NCBI GenBank assembly: GCA_947449765.1
Contig: CANFSP010000001.1
Location: 1 to 64,000, forward strand
Source: Actinomycetota bacterium
Lineage (GTDB): Bacteria; Actinomycetota; Actinomycetes; Actinomycetales; Microbacteriaceae
DNA length: 64,000 nt
Reading direction: 5' to 3'
Of the stretch, positions 10,725-19,503 are shown one piece after another. The translations under genes and the position numbers were made by a program. How positions within the stretch are numbered: the stretch's first letter is position 1; each line of letters opens with the position of its first letter. Below the pieces are notes generated by a model. It did no database searches. It saw nothing but the letters and a program-made list of their open reading frames with translations, and was not told the DNA's origin.

Positions 10725-12251
10725 GTGGGTTCACGCAGCAAAGAGTTTGACGATTCGTCGTCACGCCGGCGCGCGGCAACCCCGAAGCCGATACGCGTCA
10801 ACCCCACGGGCGGCTCTATATTCGATCAGCTTCAACAGCAGATGCCGACGAGTGCAATTCCTGTGGTTGCTCCTGGACAACCAGTCGCACCCGCTGAGAC
10901 ACCTGTTGTCGGAAGCTCAATCGACGGAGGAAGCAGCGCTCCCGCGAGGCCCGGACGGCGAGTTGCAGGTTATGCGCCGGGTTACCCCACCAGTCCGGCC
11001 GCTCCGGAATATCCCGTCGCACCAACGAACGTTTCCGCCCCTTCTCCAGAGTTGCCAGAGAATCCATACGGTCCCCGAGTCGTTCGTGTTGCTCCCGAAG
11101 ATCCCATCTACGTCGAGAACCTGGAAAACGAACCGTTTGCTGATCCCGGCGTCCTCCCCCTGACGAGCCAACTCATCCCCGACACGGCGCGAACTGGGGT
11201 GGTCGAGAGCATCACTCAACAGAGGTATCAGGCCGTCGGTGAGGCCGACTGGAACCCGGAATATCAGCAAAATTCTGAGATCTACCAGCCAGCGGCGCCC
11301 GGCTTCGAACCGGTACCACTCAGCGCTCATGCCGCCGCGCCCGTCGAGGTAGACGAGGTAGCTCAGTTCGATTCTGTGCAAGAACCGCTGCGTAAGCCCA
11401 AGCAGCGAACCGAAGTGAAATATCGGAATGCGGTCGTTGGTCCCGCTGTGCCCAAGGCTAAAAAGTCTGGTCGCAAACGCAGTGGAATTCGTCGTTCTTC
11501 CTCGGAATCGGTGCGCTTTACCAAGAAAAACAGTTCAACGTCGTCGCCGACGGTCACAAGAACGGGACGAACCGTAACACTTGTCGCCATGGCGTTCATT
11601 GCCGCTCTTGCGGTTTCCACGAGTGTCCCGGCAAACGCCCTACTGACTGACAAGCAAGTGCAGGCCCTCAGTAGCGGCACCTATTACAGCGAATACGAAC
11701 CCGTGCAAGAGATTCAAGCGGCTAACTCCACGATTGCGTCAGGGCGAGACCAAGTTAGTGGCACTGCGTGGGGCGGCTACAGCGGCGGCGGACTTTACTC
11801 GAGCGAGACCTATGTCAATAACCCGATGGGCACCATTCAGTGGCCGCTTCGCCGCACCGTGCCGATTAGTGACCTGTTTGGAATTCGCTCTAACCCGTTC
11901 GGAGCAGGTACCTCGTTCCACCACGGCATGGACTTCAACCCGGGAATCGGTGCGCCCATTCAGGCTATTGCCGACGGTGTGGTGAGCTTCCGCGAAGACG
12001 CTGATGGCGGCGGACTCGGTTACTACGTCATCATTGACCACAACATCGATGGCATGAAATTCCAGAGTGTTTACGGCCACATGCTTGCTGGCTCGGTTCA
12101 GATGCAAGTGGGTCAAGAGGTTCACGTCACCGACATCGTCGGGCAGGTCGGTAACACGGGTGCTTCGACAGGTCCGCACCTTCACTTCGAAATTCGCATC
12201 GACGGCGCAGTGGTCGACCCACTAGCGTGGTTACGACTTCACGCAAACTAA
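10725..12251 (+). CDS. Membrane-anchored M23 family peptidase (cell-wall hydrolase)
   Basis: The 508-residue product has three parts. Residues 1-280 are a proline-, serine- and charge-rich, probably disordered cytoplasmic region. Residues about 281-305 form a signal-anchor helix ('VTLVAMAFIAALAVSTSVPANAL'-type). The rest carries a LytM/M23 zinc peptidase domain, with zinc motif HxxxD at His399-Asp403 ('HHGMD') and 'GPHLHFE'. It would cut peptidoglycan cross-bridges outside the cell. The GTG at 10725 was chosen over the upstream in-frame TTG at 10680 because GAGGAA sits eight bases before it. The long cytoplasmic tail is uncommon and could be a site for regulation by partners or phosphorylation (inference). 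Confidence 0.88.
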   Translation: MGSRSKEFDDSSSRRRAATPKPIRVNPTGGSIFDQLQQQMPTSAIPVVAPGQPVAPAETPVVGSSIDGGSSAPARPGRRVAGYAPGYPTSPAAPEYPVAPTNVSAPSPELPENPYGPRVVRVAPEDPIYVENLENEPFADPGVLPLTSQLIPDTARTGVVESITQQRYQAVGEADWNPEYQQNSEIYQPAAPGFEPVPLSAHAAAPVEVDEVAQFDSVQEPLRKPKQRTEVKYRNAVVGPAVPKAKKSGRKRSGIRRSSSESVRFTKKNSSTSSPTVTRTGRTVTLVAMAFIAALAVSTSVPANALLTDKQVQALSSGTYYSEYEPVQEIQAANSTIASGRDQVSGTAWGGYSGGGLYSSETYVNNPMGTIQWPLRRTVPISDLFGIRSNPFGAGTSFHHGMDFNPGIGAPIQAIADGVVSFREDADGGGLGYYVIIDHNIDGMKFQSVYGHMLAGSVQMQVGQEVHVTDIVGQVGNTGASTGPHLHFEIRIDGAVVDPLAWLRLHAN

Positions 12252-12260
12252 CCTTCGCGA

Positions 12261-13925
12261 TCAGACGAGCCAGGCGGTACCTGCTGGTGGCAGGACACCT
12301 TGGGCTACATCTGCGCTGGCCACGAGTATCTCTCCCTCAGGGAGCGTGAAGTCTCGAGTTCCCATATTGAAAAACACGCGCACCCCATTGTTTGCAAACG
12401 CGAGCACGTCATCAGGGGTGTCGCCAATCCACGACAACGACCCCGTGCCGAGGCCCCGCTCACGACGCAGAGCGAGAAGCGAGCGGTAAAGCTCGAGCGT
12501 TGATCCCGCGACGCCAGCTTGGCGGTCGCGCGCATAGGTCCGGTAGTTTTCAGGTTGAGGAAGCCATGTGGCGGCACTCGGGCCAAAGCCTATGCTCGGC
12601 TTTTCCGCTTCCCAGGGGATGGGCACCCGACATCCATCGCGCCCGTACGCCTCACCATTGGTGCGGGCAAAAGTAGGGTCTTGCCGAGCGTCGTCCGGAA
12701 TATCGATTGCCTCGGGCAGACCCAGTTCTTCGCCCTGGTAAACATACGCGCTTCCAGGGAGGGCGAGCATGAAGGTGGATGCGCCACGCGCGCGCCGCAA
12801 ACCAAGCGCTTCATCGGGCCGAGGTTGGGTTTTGGGGCCGATGCCGTGGATGCGGTCCGCCTGGTCGGCACTCGGGTCGAGCGTGAGCCTTGTCGCGTGG
12901 CGTACCTGATCGTGATTGCTCAACACCCAGGTGCTTGGCGCTCCAACGGCGCCGAAAGCGCTGAGGGATTCATCGATGACCGAACGAAGCCGGGCCGGAT
13001 CCCACCGCGTTACGAGGTAGGGAAAGTTGAACGCCTGCATCATCTCGTCGGGACGAACCCAGTGAGCCATTTTGCTCAAGGGTTCAACGAAGGCCTCGGC
13101 ACACAGCACGCGCTCGCCCGGGTACGAATCCACGATCGCACGCCAGGTGCGGTAGATCGGGTGCACGCCGTCATTGCCGAAGTAGGGGTTGTCGGGTCGC
13201 TGATCCGCCGGGGTGCGCCAGTACGCATCGTCACGCAAGAAGTCGGGAAGACCATCCTTCTTGGCGAGTCCGTGGGCAACATCAACCCGGAAGCCGTCGA
13301 CGCCCTTATCTAGCCAGAAGCGGAGAATCTGTTCGAACTGTTCGTGTACCCACGGGTTGGTCCAGTCGAAGTCCGGCTGGGACGAATCGAACAGGTGCAA
13401 GTACCACTGGCCGGCAGTGCCGTCAGCTTCGATGACCCGCGTCCACGCAGGCCCACCAAAAACGGATTCCCAGTTGTTCGGTGGCAGCTCGCCGTTGTCG
13501 CCTCTGCCCTCTCGAAACATGTATCTGGCGCGCTCCGGGCTGCCCGGACCAGCGGCCAGCGCCTGCTGAAACCAGGGATGCTCGGAGGACGAGTGGTTGG
13601 GAACGAGATCGACGATGAGCCGCAGGCCTAACGAGTGGGCGTGTTCGAGCATCCGATCAAAGTCAGTCATGGTGCCAAATAATGGATCGACGTCGCAATA
13701 GTCGGAGACGTCGTAGCCGGCATCCTTCTGCGGACTTTTTTGGAACGGGGAGAGCCACACCGCGTCGATGCCGAGGTCCTTTAGTGCGCCGAGGCGCGAG
13801 GTAATTCCGGGGAGGTCACCGATGCCGTCGCCGTTGGAATCAGCGAACGAACGCGGGTACACCTGATAGATCACGGCACTGCGCCACCACTCGTGGCCAG
13901 GCTGGTTTGTCGTCTCAATAGCCAT
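12261..13925 (-). CDS. GH13 alpha-glucosidase / oligo-1,6-glucosidase type
   Basis: The 554-residue product is a complete alpha-amylase-family enzyme. Seen are 'VIYQVYPRSF' at the first beta strand, 'DLVPNHSS', nucleophile Asp215 in 'GFRVDVAHG', acid/base Glu277 in 'CAEAF' and the third acid Asp339 in 'LSNHDQ'. This pattern is typical of intracellular exo-acting alpha-glucosidases that cleave maltose, isomaltose or sucrose-type glycosides. The ATG at 13925 gives the normal N-terminus. The frame stays open to 14078 but that part is the antisense of tRNA-Thr. It is convergent with the M23 gene, with nine bases between stops. No sugar transporter is adjacent. Confidence 0.92.
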   Translation of the reverse strand: MAIETTNQPGHEWWRSAVIYQVYPRSFADSNGDGIGDLPGITSRLGALKDLGIDAVWLSPFQKSPQKDAGYDVSDYCDVDPLFGTMTDFDRMLEHAHSLGLRLIVDLVPNHSSSEHPWFQQALAAGPGSPERARYMFREGRGDNGELPPNNWESVFGGPAWTRVIEADGTAGQWYLHLFDSSQPDFDWTNPWVHEQFEQILRFWLDKGVDGFRVDVAHGLAKKDGLPDFLRDDAYWRTPADQRPDNPYFGNDGVHPIYRTWRAIVDSYPGERVLCAEAFVEPLSKMAHWVRPDEMMQAFNFPYLVTRWDPARLRSVIDESLSAFGAVGAPSTWVLSNHDQVRHATRLTLDPSADQADRIHGIGPKTQPRPDEALGLRRARGASTFMLALPGSAYVYQGEELGLPEAIDIPDDARQDPTFARTNGEAYGRDGCRVPIPWEAEKPSIGFGPSAATWLPQPENYRTYARDRQAGVAGSTLELYRSLLALRRERGLGTGSLSWIGDTPDDVLAFANNGVRVFFNMGTRDFTLPEGEILVASADVAQGVLPPAGTAWLV

Positions 13926-13999
13926 GAGATTGAGTCTATAGAGATAGTGGTAGGCTCTTCTGGTGCCTTGATTTGTCGGTCTCGACGGTCGGGTTGGAT

Positions 14000-14071
<72 letters not shown>

Positions 14072-14113
14072 CGAACATTCGGTTCCTGACGTGTCAGGTT
14101 AGTGGATGGTCGT

Positions 14114-14187
14114 GGCTGGGTAGCTCAGTTGGTTAGAGCGCACGACTCATAATCGTGAGGTCGCGGGATCGTGCCCCGCTCCAGCTA
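14114..14187 (+). tRNA. tRNA-Met (anticodon CAT), unusual T-loop
   Basis: The cloverleaf has acceptor GGCTGGG pairing with TCCAGCT (G-U at both ends), D-stem GCTC/GAGC, anticodon stem CACGA/TCGTG with loop CTCATAA, and T-stem GCGGG/CCCGC. The first pair is G-U and the discriminator A, as in elongator tRNA-Met. The T-loop reads ATCGTGC instead of TTCRANY: positions 54 and 58 are swapped from T/A to A/T. CCA is not encoded here, but a second copy of the 3' end followed by CCA occurs at 14312. A strong terminator begins directly at the 3' end. Confidence 0.85.
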
Positions 14188-14325
14188 CTCAAATAGAAAA
14201 AGCCCCCTCGTGGGGCTTTTTCTATTTGAGCCTATATGAACGTGGGGCACGATCCCGCTCGGGATCTGGGGGCCCCAGCTCAGAGCAAAGCATCGCTTTG
14301 CTGCTGGGGAGCCCGCTCCAGCTAC
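14175..14325 (+). repeat. Duplicated tRNA-Met 3' end flanking a hairpin-rich insert
   Basis: CCCGCTCCAGCTAC occurs at 14175-14188 (in the tRNA) and at 14312-14325, where it continues into CCA. The spacing is 137 bp. The insert holds the terminator and an inverted copy of the tRNA T-arm (14244-14258 is the reverse complement of 14163-14177). It also has hairpins GATCCCG/CGGGATC (14251-14266), CTGGGG/CCCCAG (14267-14279) and AGCAAAGC/GCTTTGCT (14284-14302). An 'AGCTCAG' D-arm-like stretch at about 14277-14283 raises the possibility of a decayed second tRNA copy. No protein gene is present between 14188 and 14382. Confidence 0.7.
14188..14230 (+). terminator. Rho-independent terminator after tRNA-Met
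   Basis: A perfect 19-bp stem (CTCAAATAGAAAAAGCCCC and its complement) encloses a 5-base loop. The descending arm contains TTTTT, giving a classic terminator shape. It starts one base after the tRNA discriminator. Confidence 0.92.
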
Positions 14326-14382
14326 CACGTGCCAGAAGAAGCCAGATGGAGTACCCTCGAAGAATTCAGATAGGGGGCAATC

Positions 14383-14736
14383 ATGGGCCTTGCACAAGAA
14401 TCGCATTCCGCGCTTGAACTTCGCTTTTCATCCTTACCCGCGGACGTCGCTGAGGAAATCATTGAGATTGTGAATCGCATCGGCAAGGTTAAGCGGGTGT
14501 CACGAGAAACAGGTCTGATCGAGGGCAAAATCACCGAGGGCGTTTCGTTCGTCACTTCCCCGGAGCTGAAGATTCAAATAAGCAGGATGGGTGATGAGAC
14601 GGTGGCCTCGATCGTTATTCGTTGCAGAGAAAGTGTGGCCATAAACTATCGCCGAGCCGAGAAGGCCATGCGAATTCTTACCGACGCAATTCATGCCAGC
14701 ACCAAGCTGACTGCGTCTGGTTCTACGGGCTGGTAA
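14383..14736 (+). CDS. Hypothetical protein, 117 residues
   Basis: I do not recognise this family. The product is soluble, mixed alpha/beta, with an amphipathic helix 'PADVAEEIIEIVNRIGKVKR', two probable beta strands ('KITEGVSFV', 'ELKIQISRM', 'VASIVIRC') and a helical 'NYRRAEKAMRILTDAI' end. There is no signal peptide or membrane segment. It has a good ribosome site (AGGGGG five bases before the ATG), which supports expression. It stands alone between the tRNAs and the convergent tocopherol-cyclase-like gene. Confidence 0.6.
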   Translation: MGLAQESHSALELRFSSLPADVAEEIIEIVNRIGKVKRVSRETGLIEGKITEGVSFVTSPELKIQISRMGDETVASIVIRCRESVAINYRRAEKAMRILTDAIHASTKLTASGSTGW

Positions 14737-14778
14737 TTCAGGCCCCGACGCCCGTTCGAGTCCAGCCTCGCAGCATCC

Positions 14779-15789
14779 TCACCGACCTTTGAGCCCGCGC
14801 AGACGCTCGATGTCTCCAACGATTTCGAGCCCGGTGGCGAGTGCCGTCGTGTCAAGCAATACCTTGCCGTGACGGTCAGTGTGACGAACCTGCACGCGAG
14901 CATCGATGGTTTCTTCGACGCGCTCGAGCATGGCCTTACGAAGCGGAGCTTTGAGCAGCCCTCCGCGTACTCGCTCGGCGTGCAGTTCGAGGGTCCCGTC
15001 GCGGCCGGTCACACTCCAGTGCACGTGTGTGTCGTCGACGTCGAGTCGGAGTTGTGTGGCACGCGTGTAGGTGGTCCAGCGGTAGAGGCGCCCGCCGTGT
15101 TTGAGTCCCACGATGAAACCGCGAAACGCACCTCCGAGCCACGGGATGATCGCCACCGACCCGATGAGTGACGCGTCGGCCGCACCTTCGAGGTGGTTGC
15201 TCGCGAGCCACACGTATCCGTCGGGGAATGCCTTTCCCCAGTCTTTTTCGATGTAGCCGCGACCGGTATCGAAAGAGTGCGGGGTACCCTCAATCTCGAG
15301 GGACCCGGCCAGCCCGTGCCCGAACGATACGACCGCATGAAAGCACTCGAGAAACGGCACGTGCCCGTACCAGCCCATGATGCCCGGCTCGAGGAGGGTG
15401 ACTGGCCACGGATCGAGTGGGTCGGTGAAGGTGATGTCGCCGCGCAGCTGCTCTGTTTCGAGGTGTACTCCCTGTGGGGAGAACGTGTTTGGTCCAACGC
15501 GCACCGAAAAAGCGGTGTCGGATGCCTCAAATTCGGACGCGTCGAAGCGGTGGTACCAGGCGCGTCCGGTCACGCCGTCGAGCACTTGAACGAATGCTTC
15601 GTCACGTGAGTCGTCAGCTGAGCCATCCGTAATGCCGCGAAAGACGCCAGGGATGACGGCCCACCGCTGCGACAGGTCTGCCGTGACGAGTTTGATGTAC
15701 CAGCCTTCGAAGAATCCTCGGGTGACGCCGCGCCCGTGAAAAGCTTCGGGGTGCCGAACGCCGCGGAAGAGAGCTAGTGGTGATCGCAT
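14779..15789 (-). CDS. Tocopherol cyclase-like family protein
   Basis: The 336-residue product resembles the tocopherol cyclase family (plant VTE1 group). Seen are 'GFFEGWYIKLVTAD' at the N-terminus and the strong block 'RGYIEKDWGKAFPDGYVWLASNH', followed by beta-rich sequence. In plants and cyanobacteria the enzyme closes the chromanol ring. An actinobacterium would not be expected to make tocopherol, so the substrate is probably another lipid or prenylquinone-like molecule, or the protein is a lipocalin-like binder. The start at 15789 leaves little 5' sequence and no clear ribosome site. It is a single gene with its own promoter. Confidence 0.75.
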   Translation of the reverse strand: MRSPLALFRGVRHPEAFHGRGVTRGFFEGWYIKLVTADLSQRWAVIPGVFRGITDGSADDSRDEAFVQVLDGVTGRAWYHRFDASEFEASDTAFSVRVGPNTFSPQGVHLETEQLRGDITFTDPLDPWPVTLLEPGIMGWYGHVPFLECFHAVVSFGHGLAGSLEIEGTPHSFDTGRGYIEKDWGKAFPDGYVWLASNHLEGAADASLIGSVAIIPWLGGAFRGFIVGLKHGGRLYRWTTYTRATQLRLDVDDTHVHWSVTGRDGTLELHAERVRGGLLKAPLRKAMLERVEETIDARVQVRHTDRHGKVLLDTTALATGLEIVGDIERLRGLKGR

Positions 15790-15915
15790 TAGTGTGTTCG
15801 CGCATCCATGACGGCGTTGGGGTTGACATTAACTGGTGCCTTCACGATGTGCCCTCCTGTGTGTGACGCTAGCAAGTCTCGACGAATTTAGACAGAGCTC
15901 CGGGTGCTCACGCTT

Positions 15916-15921
15916 TAGAGT
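15916..15921 (+). promoter_or_regulatory. -10 box of a leaderless promoter
   Basis: TAGAGT ends six bases before the GTG at 15928 and there is no Shine-Dalgarno sequence. The rest of the 15790-15927 gap shows no gene. Confidence 0.55.
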
Positions 15922-15927
15922 GGGAGC

Positions 15928-17106
15928 GTGTCGAATTCAGAGAACAACGGCCTGCACAAGATTTCGTGGCTGACACTGTTTTATGACGTGATTCTCGTCG
16001 CCGTCATTGCGCGGGCAACCTACATTTACGGCAAGTATCCAACGTGGTTCACGCTCGTGTTCATATCGCTGACCCTTCTGGCCGTGTACGTGCTGTGGGC
16101 ATCCACAACATTGGAACTGATGTTGAGCCCGGAAGAGACGTGGCCACGACGCGCACTCTTGTTCGTGCAGATCTGCGCCCTGCTGCTAGCGGGTTTGGCC
16201 ATGTACCGTGGTGGTGGCATTTCGGATCAGTGGGGATTTCTCGGGCTCGCCGTCTCGTTTGCCTCGGTGGGCATATTCACCCTCATGCGCGCGCGCGACC
16301 CGTTTAGTGATGGACGATTTGTTCGTCCGCTGGCGGTCACGAGTTTTGGTACGGCGATAGTGTTCGGCGTTGCCGCCTTGTTCCCGATGAAATTCATGAT
16401 TGGTGCCGTCGAAATTGCATGGGTTTTCTATGCTGTAGGCCTGGGATGGGCGTTTGTCGGAATGCTCATCTGGGCACCCCGACTCATCACGGCACCTACC
16501 CGCGTGCAACGCACCGCTCTTAATGAACGCTTCGGCGTACTTCTGCTGATCGTGTTGGGTGACGCCTTCTTGCAGCTGCTCGAATCGCTCGGCGCATTGC
16601 GCGAGATTCCCGCGCCCGGGTTCGTCATCCTCTCGCTTGTTTTTGTGGCCAGTGTGTGGTTGTTGTACTTTCCCACCATGTCGGAGCCCGAGCTGCCCAC
16701 GACACCATTGACTGCGCGGATTCGTATCGCCGCACACTTCGTGCTGATGTTGAGTGCCGCGTACAGCATCGTGGCGTACGTCAACTTATCCACCGTGCTT
16801 TTTGGCCCTAACTACAAGGAGGGCGTGCACTGGACGACGTGGCCGGTCGCTGGGGTTGCCGTGGCCGTGCTGGTGCTGACCCTGCTTCACGACAAGCGGT
16901 GGAGCGCTCGGGTGTGGGCGCACGCCGTGACGTCGGTCGTGCTCATCGGCATGGCTGTGCAGGGCCGACTCAGCGACGACCTCGTGCGTGAGATCGACCT
17001 CGTCGTCGCCAACGTGGTGATTCTTGTGGATGCGCTCGTGGCACTGATGCTCTCGCGTCGGGCTCTAGCGCGCGGAGTACCTGCCCCCACGCCCGACAAA
17101 GAATAG
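15928..17106 (+). CDS. Low temperature requirement protein A (LtrA) family membrane protein
   Basis: The 392-residue product has around ten membrane segments. It has the family's N-terminal 'ISWLTLFYDVILVAVIARA' and the central 'ERFGVLLLIVLGDAFLQLLESL', which corresponds to the LtrA 'ERFG..iIvLGE' block. Here an aspartate replaces the usual glutamate after LG. The biochemical role of LtrA proteins is not established; the name comes from a Listeria mutant unable to grow in the cold. The GTG start is supported by the leaderless -10 box. The 3' end overlaps the convergent PAP2 gene by 42 bp. Confidence 0.85.
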   Translation: MSNSENNGLHKISWLTLFYDVILVAVIARATYIYGKYPTWFTLVFISLTLLAVYVLWASTTLELMLSPEETWPRRALLFVQICALLLAGLAMYRGGGISDQWGFLGLAVSFASVGIFTLMRARDPFSDGRFVRPLAVTSFGTAIVFGVAALFPMKFMIGAVEIAWVFYAVGLGWAFVGMLIWAPRLITAPTRVQRTALNERFGVLLLIVLGDAFLQLLESLGALREIPAPGFVILSLVFVASVWLLYFPTMSEPELPTTPLTARIRIAAHFVLMLSAAYSIVAYVNLSTVLFGPNYKEGVHWTTWPVAGVAVAVLVLTLLHDKRWSARVWAHAVTSVVLIGMAVQGRLSDDLVREIDLVVANVVILVDALVALMLSRRALARGVPAPTPDKE

Positions 17107-17733
17107 GTTCCACACGCCAATCACGAGTAGTGCGCTCGAAAAGCCACCGATCACACCCCCGATGACATCAGCCGGGTAGTGAAGCCCGAGGTAGAGCCGA
17201 CTGAATCCCGTCGCTACGGTCAGGACGGCAAGAATGGCGACCAGCGGCCACCGCCATTTCGACGCGTAGGTGACAGCCCACACGGCCATGAGGAGCGTCA
17301 TGACGAAGACCGTGTGACCGCTCGGGTACGACGGCGAGTGCTCACCGGTCGTGGCAATGAACGGGATTGGGCGCTCTTCGCGAACGATTTCTTTCACACC
17401 GGCAATCATGAGCCACCCCACGCCGGCAACGACCATAAATCCGATTCCGGGCAGCCAACCACGCCAGAACGAGATGATGATTCCACCCACGAGCAGGATG
17501 ATCGCGACAACAACCGGTCGATCAATCCAGTCCAAAATGTCCGAGACGCGCAAGGCCACCGGGGAGTTGAGGGAATTCAACCAGCGATCAAATTCGAATG
17601 ATTGCTTGGTGAACTCGCTGAAGTGAACCGACAGCAAACCGATTGCTGTCGTAATCGCGAGACCGACAATGCCTAGCCAGAGGGCTCCGCGCGGGGCAGC
17701 AAGTCGACCATTACCGGCGCGAAATCGAGACAT
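17065..17733 (-). CDS. PAP2 superfamily phosphatase
   Basis: The 222-residue membrane protein carries the three PAP2 motifs: 'KEIVREERP' (KX6RP), 'PSGH' and 'SRLYLGLHYPADVIGG' (SRX5HX3D). About six membrane helices surround them. It would dephosphorylate a lipid phosphate such as phosphatidic acid or undecaprenyl pyrophosphate at the outer membrane face. The lipid substrate cannot be read from sequence. It is monocistronic and converges on LtrA with overlapping 3' ends. The downstream 45 bases to the next gene hold nothing visible. Confidence 0.92.
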   Translation of the reverse strand: MSRFRAGNGRLAAPRGALWLGIVGLAITTAIGLLSVHFSEFTKQSFEFDRWLNSLNSPVALRVSDILDWIDRPVVVAIILLVGGIIISFWRGWLPGIGFMVVAGVGWLMIAGVKEIVREERPIPFIATTGEHSPSYPSGHTVFVMTLLMAVWAVTYASKWRWPLVAILAVLTVATGFSRLYLGLHYPADVIGGVIGGFSSALLVIGVWNLFFVGRGGRYSAR

Positions 17734-17778
17734 GGATGCCCTTTCCGATGGGTGACCCAGAGTATGAGGTGTGCGTCT

Positions 17779-19503
17779 CTAGTTTTGCACGGTTGTGCCC
17801 GAGGGAGAGGTTGCCATCTCAGCGAATCGAGACTCAGTCGCAGCCATCACTCGAGTGATTTCTTCGATGTAGGGGGCGACAACGGTGGGCGAGATGCGCG
17901 CGTCGATGACAAAGGTTCCTCGAGCATCGGATTCACACCACGCGCGAAGAGTGGACAGGTCGGAGAGCGTGTTGAGGGTGAGCCCTATCGCACCCATGCC
18001 TCTCGCCACGGTGGCAAAGTCAACCGCGCCGGTCTGCATCGCAGCGTCATTGACGCCACGCGAGGCATATTGGTGTACCTCGGCTCCGTAACAGCCGTCG
18101 TTAAAGATGACAATGACAGTTTTGGAGTTCACGCTGACCCGCACGACAGACTCCAGATCTGCCAGAGCCATGAGGAAGCCGCCGTCACCGGTTGCGAGAA
18201 CGGTCGTGCGTCCTGGTTCCGTTAGGCCGAGTGCGCTGACGGCGCCAACCGCCGAAGCTAGTCCGAGACCTATGGATTGAAATGCGGTTCCGACCATATG
18301 GAACGATCCCGGCTTCTCAACTCGCGCATACATGGGCATCCAGCCCAAGAAGTGTCCTCCGTCTTGCACGAACACTCGGTCCGAGGGGAGGAGCTCATCT
18401 AAGGACTGCGCGAGCGAGCGCGGGTCGAGAAGCCCATCCGACGCGACTGTGTCACCGGCAACATGACCGTCTGCGCGACTGCCCGCGCGCATCCATTCGT
18501 CGTGTTTGAGCGAGGGCAGCTCGAGCAGCAGTTGTCGACAAGCAACTTCGGCGTCTGCCTGCAGAAACACATCAACGCGGGGATTCGTGGGCGCGGAGGA
18601 GTCATCGATCTGAATGATGGTGGCTTTCTCGCCGAAAGCATGCCCGAAGGCGGTCGTGAACTGATTCAAGCCTGCACCGACAACGAGCACAACATCCGCG
18701 GATTGAATGAGGCGCGCAGGTTCTTCGGCAGCGAATCCCCCGCACACGCCGAGGTCGCCGGCGCGGTCGCCAAATGTGCCCTTGCCCAGCGCAGTCGTTG
18801 CGGTGAGGGCATCGAGTCGGTTGGCGAGCTCGGTAACAAGTTCATGCGCGTGCTTTGCTCCCTGTCCGGCCACCACGAGCGGACGCTCTGCCGAGGTGAG
18901 CAGGCCAGCGACCCGAGCGAGCGTGGAACCTGATGGTTCACGATGGGCCAAGGCGCGCGCCGGGAGCGTTTTAGTCTGTGGCGTTTCGGCGTATGCCGAT
19001 TTTGCCTGTGTCGTGTCTGGCGCCGGCACAGACGCAAGGTCGTAGGGAATCGCGACAATCACGGGGGTGCGCAATTCTCGAGCTCGACGGTAGGCGAGGT
19101 CCGCAGTGGCGCGCGCGGTTGTCGCGGTCACCGTGAGCGTCTCGACGCCGAGAGCGGCGGCGGCATCCACCTGATTGATGTCCCACGGTCGCGCACCAGT
19201 TGTCGGTTGATCGCCGACGACCACAACGAGCGGCGTGCGAGCCATCCGCGCCTCTGCGAGGGCCGTGAGCATGTTGGTGAATCCGGCGCCATAGGTCACC
19301 GTCGCGGTGGCGATGGAACCGCTAACCCGATAGAACGTGTCGGCGGCTGTGACAGCGGCAGTTTCATGGCGCACCGCCACAAAGTGGTGTTCCGCGCGGG
19401 TCAGGCCGTCGAGAAAATAGGCGTTGCCATTACCCATGAGTCCAAAGGTTGCGGCGGACTGAGCACAGGCCACTTCGCTCACGACGTGAGAAATGGTTCT
19501 CAC
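17779..19503 (-). CDS. Thiamine-diphosphate-dependent enzyme, acetolactate synthase-like
   Basis: The 574-residue product has the three-domain ThDP decarboxylase/acetolactate-synthase layout. The catalytic glutamate is Glu47 in 'VRHETAA'. The cofactor motif is 'GDGGFLMALADLES...NDGCYG' near the C-terminus. The middle domain has 'LVVAGQGAKHA'. Such enzymes condense or cleave 2-oxo acids. The absence of an adjacent small regulatory subunit and the context argue against a dedicated branched-chain amino acid enzyme. The GTG start overlaps the stop of the Lrp gene by four bases (GTGA), so translation is probably coupled. It is the third gene of an operon after the CocE-type hydrolase and Lrp. Confidence 0.85.
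   Translation of the reverse strand: MRTISHVVSEVACAQSAATFGLMGNGNAYFLDGLTRAEHHFVAVRHETAAVTAADTFYRVSGSIATATVTYGAGFTNMLTALAEARMARTPLVVVVGDQPTTGARPWDINQVDAAAALGVETLTVTATTARATADLAYRRARELRTPVIVAIPYDLASVPAPDTTQAKSAYAETPQTKTLPARALAHREPSGSTLARVAGLLTSAERPLVVAGQGAKHAHELVTELANRLDALTATTALGKGTFGDRAGDLGVCGGFAAEEPARLIQSADVVLVVGAGLNQFTTAFGHAFGEKATIIQIDDSSAPTNPRVDVFLQADAEVACRQLLLELPSLKHDEWMRAGSRADGHVAGDTVASDGLLDPRSLAQSLDELLPSDRVFVQDGGHFLGWMPMYARVEKPGSFHMVGTAFQSIGLGLASAVGAVSALGLTEPGRTTVLATGDGGFLMALADLESVVRVSVNSKTVIVIFNDGCYGAEVHQYASRGVNDAAMQTGAVDFATVARGMGAIGLTLNTLSDLSTLRAWCESDARGTFVIDARISPTVVAPYIEEITRVMAATESRFAEMATSPSGTTVQN

Noticed and set aside
14244-14302. Additional functional tRNA gene
   Set aside because: An AGCTCAG stretch and a CCA-tailed 3' end are present, but no complete cloverleaf with an anticodon arm can be drawn.
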